Of a DNA stretch of 64,000 nucleotides, positions 1 to 10,380 are shown piece by piece (the stretch's first letter is position 1; every line of letters starts with the position of its first letter). The notes beneath the pieces are model-generated. The model had not been told where the DNA came from. It did no database searches and saw nothing but the letters and a program-made list of their open reading frames with translations. This DNA comes from Tessaracoccus coleopterorum (GTDB taxonomy: Bacteria > Actinomycetota > Actinomycetes > Propionibacteriales > Propionibacteriaceae): assembly GCF_011174705.1 (NCBI RefSeq), contig NZ_JAANIJ010000001.1, positions 2,852,001 to 2,916,000 on the forward strand, in the 5' to 3' direction. The position numbers and the translations under genes were made by a program.

Positions 1-62
1 CCTCGTCGTCGCTGTGCCATCGGCCGGGAGGCGGTGGATGGCAACTCTGCCCGTGTCATGGC

Positions 63-90
63 GAAGGCCCAGCCATCGGCTGGGGCCTTC
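63..90 (-). terminator. Hairpin downstream of tRNA-Lys
   Basis: An inverted repeat pairs GAAGGCCC plus AGCC with GGCT plus GGGCCTTC, with one bulged G and a 3-nt loop. It lies just past the 3' end of the minus-strand tRNA-Lys. No T-run follows it, so it is either a weak intrinsic terminator or one serving a gene to the left of the window. Confidence 0.5.
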
Positions 91-95
91 TGTCG

Positions 96-168
96 TACAC
101 CACCAGGGACTCGAACCCTGAACCCATTGATTAAGAGTCAATTGCTCTGCCAGTTGAGCTAGTGGTGC
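96..168 (-). tRNA. tRNA-Lys (anticodon CTT)
   Basis: On the minus strand a full cloverleaf can be drawn. The acceptor GCACCAC pairs with GTGGTGT (one G-U pair), the anticodon arm ATTGA/TCAAT has loop CTCTTAA with CTT at positions 34-36, and the T-arm has the usual GGTTCGAGTCC core. The discriminator base is A. CCA is not encoded. Confidence 0.93.
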
Positions 169-314
169 TCGGCGAGAGATAACTCTAGAGTGCGCGCATC
201 GCAGTTGTCCAATCGGCGCCTCCCGGCTCTCCGGATGCCGCGTATCCAGGGCCCTCAGGTGGCCCTCGACCGCCGACGCCGTGAGGTGGGCCGGCAATCC
301 GCAACACTTGGGCC

Positions 315-1905
315 ATGAGCCAGGGCGATGATGACTTCGAACTCCTCAACTCGAGACCCTTCTTCGGGTGGGAGGAGGCCAAGCGGGACGAGGTGATGGG
401 CCGGGCCGTCTACCAGCAGGCCGCGAACCTCCGGGCCATCAAGGCCACCCAGGCAGCCGACGCGGCGAGGATGCGCGCCGAGTTGTCGCAGCTCAGCGGC
501 TCCGTCGAGAACCGGCTCGCCGCCCTGACCCGCTCGTTCGGCGCTTTCGTCGAGCTGGACGCCGCGCGGCAGCAGTTGGCCGCCTTCCCTGAACACGTCA
601 GGGCCCGCCGGCTGGCCCTCAACGACCTGATGGCCCTACGCGCCGGTCAGGCCCCGCCGGAGAGGCCCGACATCGAGGGCTACTGGCTGCCGCCGGCCGT
701 GGCGGCGCTCCAACCGGGCGGGGGATCGACCAGGCCAAGGCGGCGGTCGCCCTCCAGCGGGACCCGCGGCAGCACTCTTCCTGCTTGTCGCGCGGGCAGT
801 GCTCGGCGCAGGCCCGCAGGTTGCCGCCGATGTGGTGCGCCTTCTTGCGTCGACGGCCGGTGAGTGGGACGAGACGCAGCAGCGGCTGTGGCGGGTCGTG
901 GTCGCCGGCGGCTTCGGCCCCACGCGCTCGGCTCCCTGATGTCCGGCCTGCAGGCGACGATCGGAGCCGAACAGGGCTGGGACGAGTGGCTCGGGAGCCT
1001 CGCGCGGCCCGGCGGCCGGAGCCTTGAGCAGGTGAATGTCCAACTCGGGAAGGTCCTGGGGTGGAGCCCCACCCGGGACGGTGGGCCCGGAACTCACCGC
1101 CACGGAGGAGGCGGCGGGGCGGCGCCACCGCAGCGGGACGTCGACGTCGCGGCAGACCGGGCCGGGGCGCAACCGCGTCCGGGCGCCGAGATACCGCTCC
1201 TCGAGTTGGCCACGCAACTGATCGAGGAGGGCGACGGCGGGGAACGCGCCCTGCTCGAGCGCGTCGAACTGCTCCGCCTGCAGATCGCCAACCCGGGGGA
1301 GGACATCGCGGACCTGTCCGTGGAAACACCGCCGCGGCGCGTCGTCGACCTCGTCCGTGAGCTCGCCGTCGATGAGGCGGCCGACGGGGCCGCCCGGCGG
1401 CAGGCCTGGCGGGCGCTGCTCGAACCCATCGATCGGTGGGTCGCCGGGGCCGGTGAGCCGAGCCCGCCTCCCGGCCGGAGGTGAAGGTCATCGGCCAGAG
1501 CTTCATGGCCCGCCCGGACGGTGTCGACCCGGGTGAGCTGAGGCGCGCCGAGAGGGCGATCGCCAAGGAGGGCGAGCCGTCGGTGTGGAACCGGCGTGCC
1601 CCCTGCTCCTCTGGGGAGGCGTGAGCGTGGCGGTGTTGGGCGTGGTCCTGATCGCCCTCACCGGTCAGTGGGGGTTCTTCCTGCTCGTCGTGCTCGGCGG
1701 GATCGGGGTCGGGCTGGGGTTCCGGTTGGGCCAGGACGGCACGGAACGTGTCGAGCGCGCGGAGGGCCTCCGGCGGTCGCTGGCCCGGGAGGTGGAGGGC
1801 GCGACGAGGCGGGCCGCTTCCGAGTATGACGCCGCGCAGGCCGGGTATGCCGCCCGGGTGGAGGATCTGGAGAGCTACCGCGCGCTGCGCCGTCAGGTCG
1901 GGTGA
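315..1905 (+). CDS. Membrane-anchored hypothetical protein, broken by several frameshifts
   Basis: I do not recognise this gene. The reading starts MSQGDDDFELLNSRP at 315 and is charged, helical and coiled-coil-like to about 700. It then passes through at least three frames; the middle part reads IGAEQGWDEWLG and later ATQLIEEGDGGERALLERV. The last part (from about 1585) holds two adjacent hydrophobic segments, around LLWGGVSVAVLGVVLIAL and FFLLVVLGGIGVGLGF, followed by a helical tail ending at 1905. Coding character is continuous over roughly 530 codons in one direction, so I read it as one gene with indels rather than several small genes. It would be a mostly cytoplasmic coiled-coil protein with a C-terminal membrane hairpin. 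The exact frameshift positions and the middle 150 codons are uncertain. Confidence 0.5.
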
Positions 1906-2010
1906 TCCGGAAAACGCGTCGGGCGACGACAGGGGCGTGCCTGCGTCGGCGTTCGGTGCCCGGCGGGTCGGTTCGGGGAACCGGTGGCGGACGCCCCGGG
2001 GTCGGGCAGC

Positions 2011-2626
2011 ATGAGCCCCATGGCCACGCACTACTACACCGCCTCCAGCCTCGACGGGTTCATCGCCACCCTGAGAACTCGCTCGACTGGCTGCTCAGCC
2101 AGAAGATCGACCAGGACGGCCCGATGGCCTACAAGGCGTTCGAGCGGACCATCGGGGCACTCGCCATGGGGCCACCACCTACGAGTGGGTGCTGCGCAAC
2201 GATCCGGGACCCTGGGGCTACGGGCAGCCCACCTGGGTATTCACGCACCGGCAACTCCCCATCCCCGAGGGGGCCGACATCCGCCTCACCAGCGCCGACG
2301 TGCGGGAGGTCCACGCCGAGATGGTCGTGGCCGCAGAGGGTCGGGACCTCTGGGTGGTCGGAGGCGGTGACCTCGCGGGGCAGTTCGCCGACGCCGGGCT
2401 GCTGGACGAGGTGTGGGTGCAGTTCGCGCCGGTGACGCTGGGGGCCGGTGCGCCGCTGCTGCCGCGGGTACTCGACCTGGAACTCCTCGAGATGGCCCGC
2501 AACGAGAACTTCCTGTGCGGGCGCTACCGCGTCGCACGGCCCGCGGGGACGCGGACTCTTCCACGGGAAGGTGACCCACGCACGATGCGGAGGCGGCTGA
2601 CCCGCGCACGATGCGCAGGCGGCTGA
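2011..2626 (+). CDS. Dihydrofolate reductase-like / RibD C-terminal domain protein (frameshifted)
   Basis: The N-terminus reads MATHYYTASSLDGFIA, the standard first strand of RibD_C/DHFR-like reductases, from an ATG at 2011 or 2020. The middle (SLDWLLSQKIDQDG...) and the C-terminus lie in two other frames. The C-terminal part carries the family signature LWVVGGGDLAGQFADAGLLD and then PVTLGAGAPLLP. Members bind NAD(P)H and reduce small heterocycles, and many actinobacterial paralogues have no known substrate. About 200 residues after repair matches the family. The reading frame runs into a 26-bp tandem repeat at its 3' end, so the true stop may lie slightly upstream. The two shifts are near 2075 and 2180. 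Confidence 0.75.
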
Positions 2627-2644
2627 CCCGCTCACGATGCGCGG
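2580..2644. repeat. 26-bp tandem repeat, about 2.5 copies
   Basis: The unit GCACGATGCGGAGGCGGCTG plus ACCCGC occurs at 2580-2605 and again with one substitution at 2606-2631, followed by a partial third copy. It overlaps the 3' end of the RibD-like gene, and each copy carries an in-phase TGA for some frame. Confidence 0.7.
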
Positions 2645-2683
2645 TCGGGTCGGTGCTCAGCTGCGTGGCGCAGGGGTGGGGAG

Positions 2684-2965
2684 CTACCAGTCGGCGTCGA
2701 GGATGCGCGCCAACTCCCCGGAGGCATCCGGGCTCCCAGCGTCGGCGAGCCGCTGCAACTCCACCAGGTCCCGTCGGGCGACCGCGCGGCGTGTCAGCAG
2801 CAGGCCGGCGTGCTCACAGCCCTCGTCAAGCAGTTCCGAGAGGCCCTCCAGGTCGCCACGCGCGTCGAGCAGATCAGCGAGCCGGTCCTGTGCAGCCTCG
2901 TTGCCCTCGTCTGCGAGCGCCCGGAGGATGTCCTCGTCGAACTCGTGGGCGTCATAGCTCCTCAT
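2684..2965 (-). CDS. Small acidic helical (TPR/Sel1-like) hypothetical protein
   Basis: This intact 93-codon gene starts at ATG 2965 (MRSYDAHEFDEDILRAL). The protein is a run of short amphipathic helices (ALADEGNEAAQDRLADLL, then LEGLSELLDEGCEHAGLLL, then LVELQRLADAGSPDASGEL) that look like degenerate TPR or Sel1 repeats, so a protein-binding scaffold is plausible. Its start overlaps the reconstructed 3' end of crtU (TGA at 2954-2952), so it is probably the last gene of the carotenoid operon by translational coupling. No enzymatic motif is visible, and a carotenoid role is inferred only from position. Confidence 0.7.
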   Translation of the reverse strand: MRSYDAHEFDEDILRALADEGNEAAQDRLADLLDARGDLEGLSELLDEGCEHAGLLLTRRAVARRDLVELQRLADAGSPDASGELARILDADW

Positions 2966-4475
2966 GCACCCAGGATGCACCCGGCCGAGGCGACGTCGGG
3001 ATGTGCCTGCCCTGACGGGCGAGCAGCCCGCGTGTCGGGGGTGACCAGAGCGCGTGCCCGGGGCGCCCCACCCGGCCAGCAGGCAGTTGGCCGCGTCCCA
3101 CCCGGTGGTGGCGGCCCGTTCCATCAGCGCGACCGGGAGGTCAGAGCGCACCAGGTCGCCGGCGAGGACGATGCGGGGATCGGTGGTGGCCACCGTCGGT
3201 CTGTCCGCCCACGGCGAGGTGTCGACGAGCGGGCAGTCGCGCTCGACCAGCCACTCCTCCGCCACGACCGGGGCGTCGATGAGGGAGGGATGCACGCGCT
3301 CGGCCTCGGCCCACAGCCGCGGCCTGATGCCCACCGGGGAGGGGAGCGCATACCCGTGCACCTCGATCACCGCCCGCGGTGGCGCCTCGCCCACGCGGCA
3401 GCGCCGTCCTCGAACGCGTCGAGGCGTGAGACGTTGTCGAGCGGGCCGTACCCACTGGTGCCGAGGAAGGCGGGCAGATCGGGCTGCGGCCGGGCGAGCC
3501 AGCGACGCCCCACCGCGAACGCCGGAGCGACCCGGAGCCGCGAGATCCCAGCGCGCCACCCGGGTGAGCCGATCCGGTCGGAGGCGCCCACAACCGACTG
3601 CAGCGCGGAGGTGTCGAGCGCGAGCACGACGGCATCGGCACATTGGTCGCCGTCGCCGGTCACGACGCGCACCCCGTCGCCGTCCGGCTCGAGGGCCTGT
3701 GCCCTCACCCCGCACCGGATCTCGACGCCCAACCCCGTCAGGTACCGGCCGAGCGGCGCCCAGAGCGTGGTGTCGTAGTCGTCGCGTGGGACGTCGAACA
3801 GGAGCCCTCCGCGCTGCCGAGGAAGTACGTGTGGAACATGGCGAGCAACTCGCCCCGGAGAACTCCCGCGGGTCGGCGAAGAAGCTCCGCGCGAACACCT
3901 CCAACGCCAGGTGGCGCGCCTGGTGGGGGAACCGGAGCCGATCGAGCACGTCGGCCGCGCTCACGCCGTCCAACTCCCGGAAGGTGCCGGGGAAGTCGAC
4001 GCGCAGCAGATCGAGCGCACCCTTCACGTCCACGGCTGCGAGGTCGCGGAGGCGGAACGTGGGGCTCAGGGCGACGAAACCGAGCACGCTCCACGGTGGG
4101 GTGCGGGGCACCCGGGCGAAGGAGTCGGTGGGCCCTCCCGCCAATGTCAACGGGTAGTCGGACACGGCCCTGAGGCCCGCGAGCCCGGGGTCGGCCCGCC
4201 GCAGCAGGGCACGCAGGTTGTAGTACTGCCGGAAGAACGCGTGGAAGCCGCGGCTCATCGTCCGGCCGGCGCCGAGCGGCCATGCGCGGACCCGACCACC
4301 GAGCTGGGTTGCGCCTCCACCACGGTGACGGCCACACCGCGTTCGGCGAGGCCGGTGGCCGCAGCGAGGCCGGCGATGCCACCGCCACCACCGTGACGCG
4401 TGGCCGCTCAGGCCCCGTCCCGAGGGCGTCGGAGGAGCGACCCGGACGGCGCGCGGGTCGCGGCCCGGCCGCCAC
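2952..4475 (-). CDS. crtU: CrtU: beta-carotene desaturase/methyltransferase (isorenieratene synthase), frameshifted
   Basis: CrtU converts the beta-ionone rings of beta-carotene to aromatic chi-rings, giving isorenieratene. The diagnostic stretch MSRGFHAFFRQYYNLRALLR is present near residue 55, followed by FRLRDLAAVDVKGALDLL, EVFARSFFADPREFSGA, MFHTYFLGSAEG and the C-terminal PRIVLAGDLVRSDLPVALME (FAD-binding). The N-terminal GGGIAGLAAATG dinucleotide fold lies in another frame just after RPRVTVV. About 508 codons after repair is the normal length. At least four indels split the gene. The start is a GTG at 4475, next to the crtYd stop at 4480. With one indel near 3060 the C-terminus reads GHALWSPPTRGLLARQG and ends at TGA 2954-2952, overlapping the next gene. 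Confidence 0.88.
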
Positions 4476-4479
4476 CGCC

Positions 4480-4799
4480 TCACGACTCGCGCCTCCGGCC
4501 GCGGCGGCCGAGGGCCTCCCAGGCGATCAGGCAGGCTGTGATCAGCGCGAACCCGAACCCGAAATCCTCGATCGGGATGTCCCACGGGAACCTGATCCCG
4601 GAGAACTGCCCGGGTGGTAGCTGACGATCGGCGCGGAGAGCTTCGTGAGCCACCCGTCCACCAACACCTGGAAGGCGAACATGATGGCCAGCGCCAGCCA
4701 GTACTGCGCCGTCCGGAAGATGCCCGTTCGCGCCAGCAACAGTTCGACGAGCACCACGACTGCCATCGCGAGCAGCGTCGCGGCTGTGTACTCAGGCAT
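4480..4799 (-). CDS. crtYd: CrtYd-type lycopene cyclase subunit (frameshifted)
   Basis: One half of the heterodimeric actinobacterial lycopene cyclase. It is a three-helix membrane protein of about 106 residues (MPEYTAATLLAMAVVVLVEL, then YWLALAIMFAFQVLVDGWLT). After one indel near 4610 the reading gives FPWDIPIEDFGFGFALITAC, whose P-x-E-(D/E)-F motif typifies the CrtYc/CrtYd/CarRP cyclase family. The ATG at 4799 overlaps the end of crtYc by 8 bp. CrtYc/CrtYd pairs make beta-carotene, and the related CrtYe/Yf pairs act on C50 flavuxanthin. With crtU present and no lycopene elongase seen, the beta-cyclase role is preferred. Confidence 0.85.
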
Positions 4800-5133
4800 C
4801 GGGCCGCTCCGACCTGGCGCGCCATGGTCTCAACACGGTGCCGACGGCCTCGTAGGTGAGCAGCGCGCAGATGGGAATGACGACGAAGAACGCGATCTCC
4901 TCCAATGGAATCCCTCCGGGCAGGACGATGCCGGTGGTGTAGTCGGGGGAGAACCTCCAGTGCTCCCGCCGGATGGCAAGGAGATCCCAGACGACGAACA
5001 ACGCCGCCACCGGCACCACCGCGAGCAGCATCCGGCCCGGACGGCGGTAGACGCGCGCCGCGAGCAGGAACTCGAGCGGCAGCGTCAGGATCAGGCAGGC
5101 CGCCATCAGGGCCAGGTAGTGGAACCGTTCCAT
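4792..5133 (-). CDS. crtYc: CrtYc-type lycopene cyclase subunit
   Basis: This intact 113-residue protein (MERFHYLALMAACLILTL) has three membrane helices and the cyclase motif GGIPLEEIAFFVVIPICALL, equivalent to the PxE(E/D)xxF signature. It forms the lycopene beta-cyclase with the overlapping crtYd product and acts in the membrane on lycopene. It starts one base after the crtB stop (5135), so expression is coupled. It is one of the few unbroken genes in this operon. Confidence 0.9.
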   Translation of the reverse strand: MERFHYLALMAACLILTLPLEFLLAARVYRRPGRMLLAVVPVAALFVVWDLLAIRREHWRFSPDYTTGIVLPGGIPLEEIAFFVVIPICALLTYEAVGTVLRPWRARSERPDA

Positions 5134-5134
5134 G

Positions 5135-5983
5135 TCAGAGTCCCGCCCGCAGCGCGGTGGCCGCCTTGGTGAGGAGCGGGACGCGGGCCCGCCCCGTGAA
5201 CACGTCGAAGTCGCGCTCCTCGATGCGGCGGAGGATCGCCGAGTAGAGCTGCAGTGCCGTGCCGACGCAGCGCGCGGAGGCCGGCGGCAGCAGGGGGACT
5301 CCGGCCTCCGCCTCCCGGTACAGCCGCCTGGCCCGTTCGATCTCGAAGCTCATCAGCGACCGCCACGCGTCGTCGACGGTGCGGGCGGCCGGATCGGCGC
5401 CGAAGCGACGGAGGTCGGCCTGCGGGAGGTAGACCCGGCCCGCCCGAGGTCCTCGCCGACGTCGCGCAGGAAATTGGTCAGTTGGAACGCCAGGCCGAGC
5501 GCCCGCGCCGGGCCGATCGCGGCGGGGAGAGCGGCTCGAGCACCGGCAGCATCATCTCGCCGATCACAGCCGCCGATCCCTCCATGTAGCCGCAGAGGTC
5601 GTCGAAGGTCTCGTAGCGTGTCACATCGAGATCCATGGCCATGGCGTCGAAGAACCGGTCGAAGCAGTCGTGGGCGATGCCGCAGGTGCTGACGGTGTGG
5701 GCGACCGCGGCGAGCACATCGTCACCCGGCAGGGGGTCCCGGCGAGGACGGCTTCGAACCTGGCCCGGAAGTCGGTGAGCGCGGCCCGCGTCGCGGCGGT
5801 GTCGCCGAGGGTGGCGCCCGGGGCGTCGACGATATCGTCGGCCAGTCGGCACAGGGCGTAGACGGCGTGGACGTGGCGCCGTCGGGGACGGGGGAGCAGC
5901 ACGGCGCCCCAGAAGTAGGTCGTGCCGTGGGCGCGGGTGAGCCTCGCGCACTGCGCGTAGCCGCGCTCGAGCGCGGTGCTCAC
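5135..5983 (-). CDS. crtB: CrtB: phytoene synthase (frameshifted)
   Basis: CrtB condenses two geranylgeranyl diphosphates to phytoene. The GTG start at 5983 overlaps the crtI stop (GTGA). The N-terminus reads VSTALERGYAQCARLTRAHG, with YALCRLADDIVDAPGA supplying the first DxxxD site. After indels the second site reads LTNFLRDVGEDLGRG followed by RVYLPQADL. The intact C-terminus is SFEIERARRLYREAEAGVPL. The reconstructed length is about 283 codons, normal for the family. At least three frameshifts occur between 5480 and 5800. Confidence 0.9.
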
Positions 5984-7444
5984 CGGGTCGCTCCCAGATA
6001 GTGGCGCACGCGTCGCGCGGCCAGCTCGCCGCTGATCAGCACCATCGGGATGCCGACTCCGGGTGTTGTGCCCGTGCCCGCCAGGAACACCCTGGGCGTC
6101 GCCGCTCCACGTTGGAGGGTCGGAACGGGCCCGTCTGGCCGAAGGTGTGCGCCAGGCTGAACGGCGTCCCTGCGGCCATGCCCTGCGCGGCCCAGTCCGC
6201 TGGCGTGACGAGGGTCTCGGCGACGATGTCGGTGGGGTAGCCGTGGTGCCGCAGGAATTCCAGCAGCCGCTCCCGCAGCCTCGGCCCTCGGCGGCCCAGT
6301 CCTGGCCACCCTCCAGGTTCGGCACCGGTTCGAGCACGTACAAGACGCTGTGGCCCGGGGCGCCATCGTGGGGGCATCCACGGTCGGGACGGTGACCATC
6401 CGCGATGGGTCGCTCATCAGCTCGCGACGCCCGATCAGCTCTGAGAACGCGCTGTGCCAGGCACGCCCGAAGTGGATGTTGTGGTGCGCCGTCACCTCCG
6501 GAGGTGTGCCCCGCACCCCGAGGTGCCACACGGCGGCCGACGGTGAGTAGCGGCCTCCGCGTGCCGCGCGGGGTGGCCGCAGGTCGGGAAGCAGCGTCCG
6601 GTAGGCCGTCGGCAGGTCCGCGGTGACGACGACTGCATCGGCCATCAGGGCCTCGCTTCCGGCGCTCACCCCGCCACCTTGCCGAGGGAGTCGGTGAGGA
6701 TCGCGTCGACCGTGGTGTCGTAGAGGATCGTGGCCCCGGCCGAGGTGAGCGAGTCGGCCAGGAGCCGTGGGACGGCGTGCATGCCGTCAGCTGGGAAGAA
6801 GACGCCGCCGATCGAGTCCATGTAGGTGATCACCGCATAGAGCGCGAGGGCATCGTCGGGGGCCAGCCCCGCGTACATGGCCTGGAAGGTGAACAGCCTC
6901 ACCAGCCGCTCGTCGCGGAACCGGCGCCGGATGGCCGGCCCGAGGCGGGCGAACCCGCCCAGACGGATGAGCCGAGCCGCCGCGCGTGGGCGGCTGAGCA
7001 GGTCGAGCGGGGAGTCGAAGTTCCGGGCGATGAAGTTGGGCACCTCGACGTCGTGGAGGTCCTCGAGCCAGGTGACGAACTCGCCGAAGGCGTCCGCGTC
7101 GGCAGCGGAGCAGCGCTCGGCGATCTCCCGCGTCATGGCGGGCACCGAGTCGCGCACGTCGAGGATGGATCCATCGGCGAAGTGCCCGCGGTAGCCGGGG
7201 TCGAGACGTTTCAGCCGCAGGCTGTCGAGGCTCGCGCCGATCCGCTCGAGGGGAGCGGCGAGGAGCCCGGGCATGGTGAGCACCGTCGGGCCGGTGTCGA
7301 AGGTGAAGCCCTCGGTACGCAGCACGCCGTTGCGCCCGCCGGGTGTCGACTCCCGCTCGAAGACCGTCACCTCATGGCCGTCGGCGACCAGGTGGCAGGC
7401 GGCGCTCAGCCCCGAGAGGCCGGCGCCGACCACGACAACGCGGC

Positions 7445-7448
<4 letters not shown>
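5980..7448 (-). CDS. crtI: CrtI: phytoene desaturase (frameshifted)
   Basis: CrtI is the FAD-dependent desaturase that takes phytoene to lycopene. The N-terminus MSRVVVVGAGLSGLSAACHL is the GxGxxG dinucleotide fold, followed by VTVFERESTPGGRNG and FTFDTGPTVLTMPGLL. The C-terminal signature GTTPGVGIPMVLISGELAAR is present in a second frame. About 489 codons matches CrtI. It starts at ATG 7448, overlapping the crtE stop by four bases, and its TGA (5982-5980) overlaps the crtB GTG. Breaks lie near 6665, 6330 and 6110. Confidence 0.92.
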
Positions 7449-8576
<1,128 letters not shown>

Positions 8577-8584
<8 letters not shown>

Positions 8585-9394
8585 GGCCCACCTCCACCGG
8601 CCGGGCCGACGTGGGTTCCCGGGTCACACCCTGCCGCAGCCCGGCCCTCACCAGAGCCGTCACCGCGAGGATCGCGACCCCTGCCGCGATGGCGCCCACG
8701 GCGACAGGCATCGAGTGCGGCCCGGTGGTCAGCCGTCCGACCGCGATCCACGCCAGCGCCCAGGCCATCGCGGCCGAGACGCTCCAGCGCCCGCCGAACC
8801 GGCCGGCAAAGAGCGCTCCCAGCACAGCCGCCACCGCGAGAACCAGGATGGCGAGCACTGTGGCCAGGGGGTCGCCCGGGCCACGCCGCTTGCGACCAGG
8901 ACGGTGGTGACGTTGGCGACGCTCGCCACGGCGACCCAACCGAGGTAGACGCCGAAGGTGCCGTCGACCACGACCGCCTCGACCCGGGAGCCCGCGGGCG
9001 TCTCCCCGAGACGGTGGAGGAGAATGCCGAGGACGATGGCGAGGGTGAGGATCACCACGACGCTCGGCCACAGCCACCCCACCTGCGTGACCCCGAGCCA
9101 CAGGGCGTTGAGGATCATCGAGACGGCGGCCAGCCACGCGATGCGGGCGGCGCGCGCGGAGGAGCGCGCCCGCCACTGCCAGATCACATAGGCCGCCAGG
9201 CCCAGATATATGAGCGACCAGATCGAGAAGGCCGGGCCGGCGGGAGTCACGAGCGTCGCGTCGGCAGAGAACGCGCCACCGGAGGAGTCCTCCACCCTGG
9301 TGCCGAGCAGGCCGAAACCGGCCAGGGTACCCACCGCCATGACCGCCGCGGAGACCGAGACCATGACCGGGCGCCAGATGGTTGTCGATGTCAA
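8577..9394 (-). CDS. TspO/MBR-like tryptophan-rich sensory membrane protein (frameshifted)
   Basis: This is a hydrophobic protein of about 272 residues with roughly seven to eight predicted membrane helices. It belongs to the long actinobacterial branch annotated as tryptophan-rich sensory protein. Visible family features are PAFSIWSLIYLGLAAYVIWQ, NALWLGVTQVGWLWPSV and GTFGVYLGWVAVASVANV. It starts with TTG at 9394 behind a strong AGGAGG five bases upstream. One indel near 8880 moves the last two helices into another frame, ending at 8577. TspO relatives bind tetrapyrroles and modulate pigment genes in Rhodobacter. As first gene of a carotenoid operon, a light or redox accessory role is possible but inferred. 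Confidence 0.78.
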
Positions 9395-9431
9395 AGCTTC
9401 CTCCTGAGAACCGTCGCAACGTTGTACAGCG

Positions 9432-9460
9432 ATCCTGCCGCATCACAGAACATTAGACAA
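9432..9460 (-). promoter_or_regulatory. Candidate carotenoid-operon promoter
   Basis: Read on the minus strand, TTGTCT (9460-9455), a 17-bp spacer and CAGGAT (9437-9432) resemble -35 and -10 boxes. They lie about 38 bp upstream of the TTG start of the tspO-like gene. Confidence 0.4.
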
Positions 9461-9483
9461 GAGCAGAAAGAAACCTTAGACAA
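9453..9483. promoter_or_regulatory. Direct repeat TTAGACAA, candidate LitR/CarH operator
   Basis: The 8-mer TTAGACAA occurs at 9453-9460 and again at 9476-9483, 23 bp apart, between the divergent tspO-like operon and the litR-like gene. The first copy covers the proposed minus-strand -35 box, where a repressor would block transcription. A TGTACA palindrome lies nearby at about 9424-9429. The sites are seen in the sequence; their use as operators is inferred. Confidence 0.4.
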
Positions 9484-9520
9484 ATCTGGTCGGGATCTCG
9501 CGTCCCGGTGTCGCGGCCGG

Positions 9521-9526
9521 TAGACT
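9521..9526 (+). promoter_or_regulatory. Candidate -10 box for a leaderless litR transcript
   Basis: TAGACT ends seven bases before the ATG at 9534 and no Shine-Dalgarno sequence is visible. Transcription would therefore start at or next to the ATG. A -35 box is not obvious. Confidence 0.35.
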
Positions 9527-9533
9527 CCGGGCG

Positions 9534-10380
9534 ATGGTCACGATCGGACAGGCGGCCCGGTTGACGGGCGTAGCCGAACACACGTTGAGGGCATGGGAGC
9601 GCCGCTACGGCGTCTTCCAGCCCGTGCGCACGGGCGGTGGCTACCGGGTCTACGGGAGGACGCGCTGCACCGGATCCAGGCCATGCGCGACCTGGTCGCT
9701 GACGGGATGTCTCCCAGCGAGGCGTCGGAGCGCGTGCGGGAACTCGTGGCGCCGGCGCCGTCGGCCGACCCGGAGATCACCGAGGAGTTGATCGCGTCCC
9801 TCGCCCGTCTGGATGCGACGGCGGCCACCCGCATCGTGAACCAGGAGTTCGCCGCACGCAGCTACGAGTCGGCGGTGGATGACTGGCTGCTGCCCGCGAT
9901 GGTGCGGGTCGGGTCTGCCTGGGCCACGGGTGAGATCACCGAGGCGGGCGAGCACCTCGTCGCAAGCATCGTGATGCGGAGGCTCGCGGCGGCCTTCGAG
10001 GCTGTCGGGACCAACCCGCGGTGCCGCCCGCGATCGTCGGCGCCCGTCCGGGTCACCCATGAGCTCGGGCTGCTGGCCTTCGCCGTGGCGCTCAGGCGGG
10101 CCGGCGTCGCGACCGTCTATCTCGGTGCGGATGTGCCCTCGTCAGCGTGGTCCGACGCGGTGGCTGCGACGGGCGCCGCCATCAGCATCACGGCTGTTCC
10201 GCGGCGCGCGGACGCGCGGCGGGTCGCTCTGCTCACCGAACGGCTCCGGGCGACCATCCCGGCGTGCCGGTCGCCGTGGGTGGGCGCTTCCAACACCTTG
10301 CTCCGGCCGGGTGCCAGAGGTTGGGGCACCGGGTGGGCCCCGCCGCGCGCGACGTCGCCCTCGGCCTGGCGGCGGGATGA
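9534..10380 (+). CDS. litR: CarH/LitR-like MerR-family B12-dependent photoreceptor repressor (frameshifted)
   Basis: The N-terminal MerR helix-turn-helix reads MVTIGQAARLTGVAEHTLRA and then ERRYGVFQPVRTGGGYRVY. A cobalamin-binding module follows. The adenosylcobalamin-capping motif W-x9-EH is exact (SAWATGEITEAGEHLVAS; Trp codon 9920, Glu-His 9950-9955), and a candidate lower-ligand His sits in RVTHELGLLAFAVAL. The protein ends GRFQHLAPAGCQRLG...DVALGLAAG at TGA 10380, about 282 residues, as in CarH/LitR. Family members bind DNA as tetramers in the dark and release it when light breaks the Co-C bond. The residue after Trp is Ala, whereas Thermus CarH has His132 there. Two or more indels (near 9655 and 10255) split the gene. 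Its stop overlaps the P450 start. Confidence 0.85.

Noticed and set aside
619-2031. A 470-codon minus-strand frame opposite the first hypothetical gene
   Set aside because: It is Arg/Pro/Gly-rich low-complexity translation of a GC-rich antisense strand with no motif, and it opposes continuous plus-strand coding character.
2684-4825. A 713-codon minus-strand reading spanning crtU and the small downstream gene
   Set aside because: Only segments of it carry CrtU motifs; the rest is the wrong frame of crtU, crtYd and flanks. It is an artefact of indels that remove stops.
4480-5133. CrtYe/CrtYf (C50 epsilon-cyclase) assignment for the cyclase pair
   Set aside because: No lycopene elongase (UbiA-like) gene is in the operon and crtU is present, so beta-cyclase subunits CrtYc/CrtYd are more consistent.
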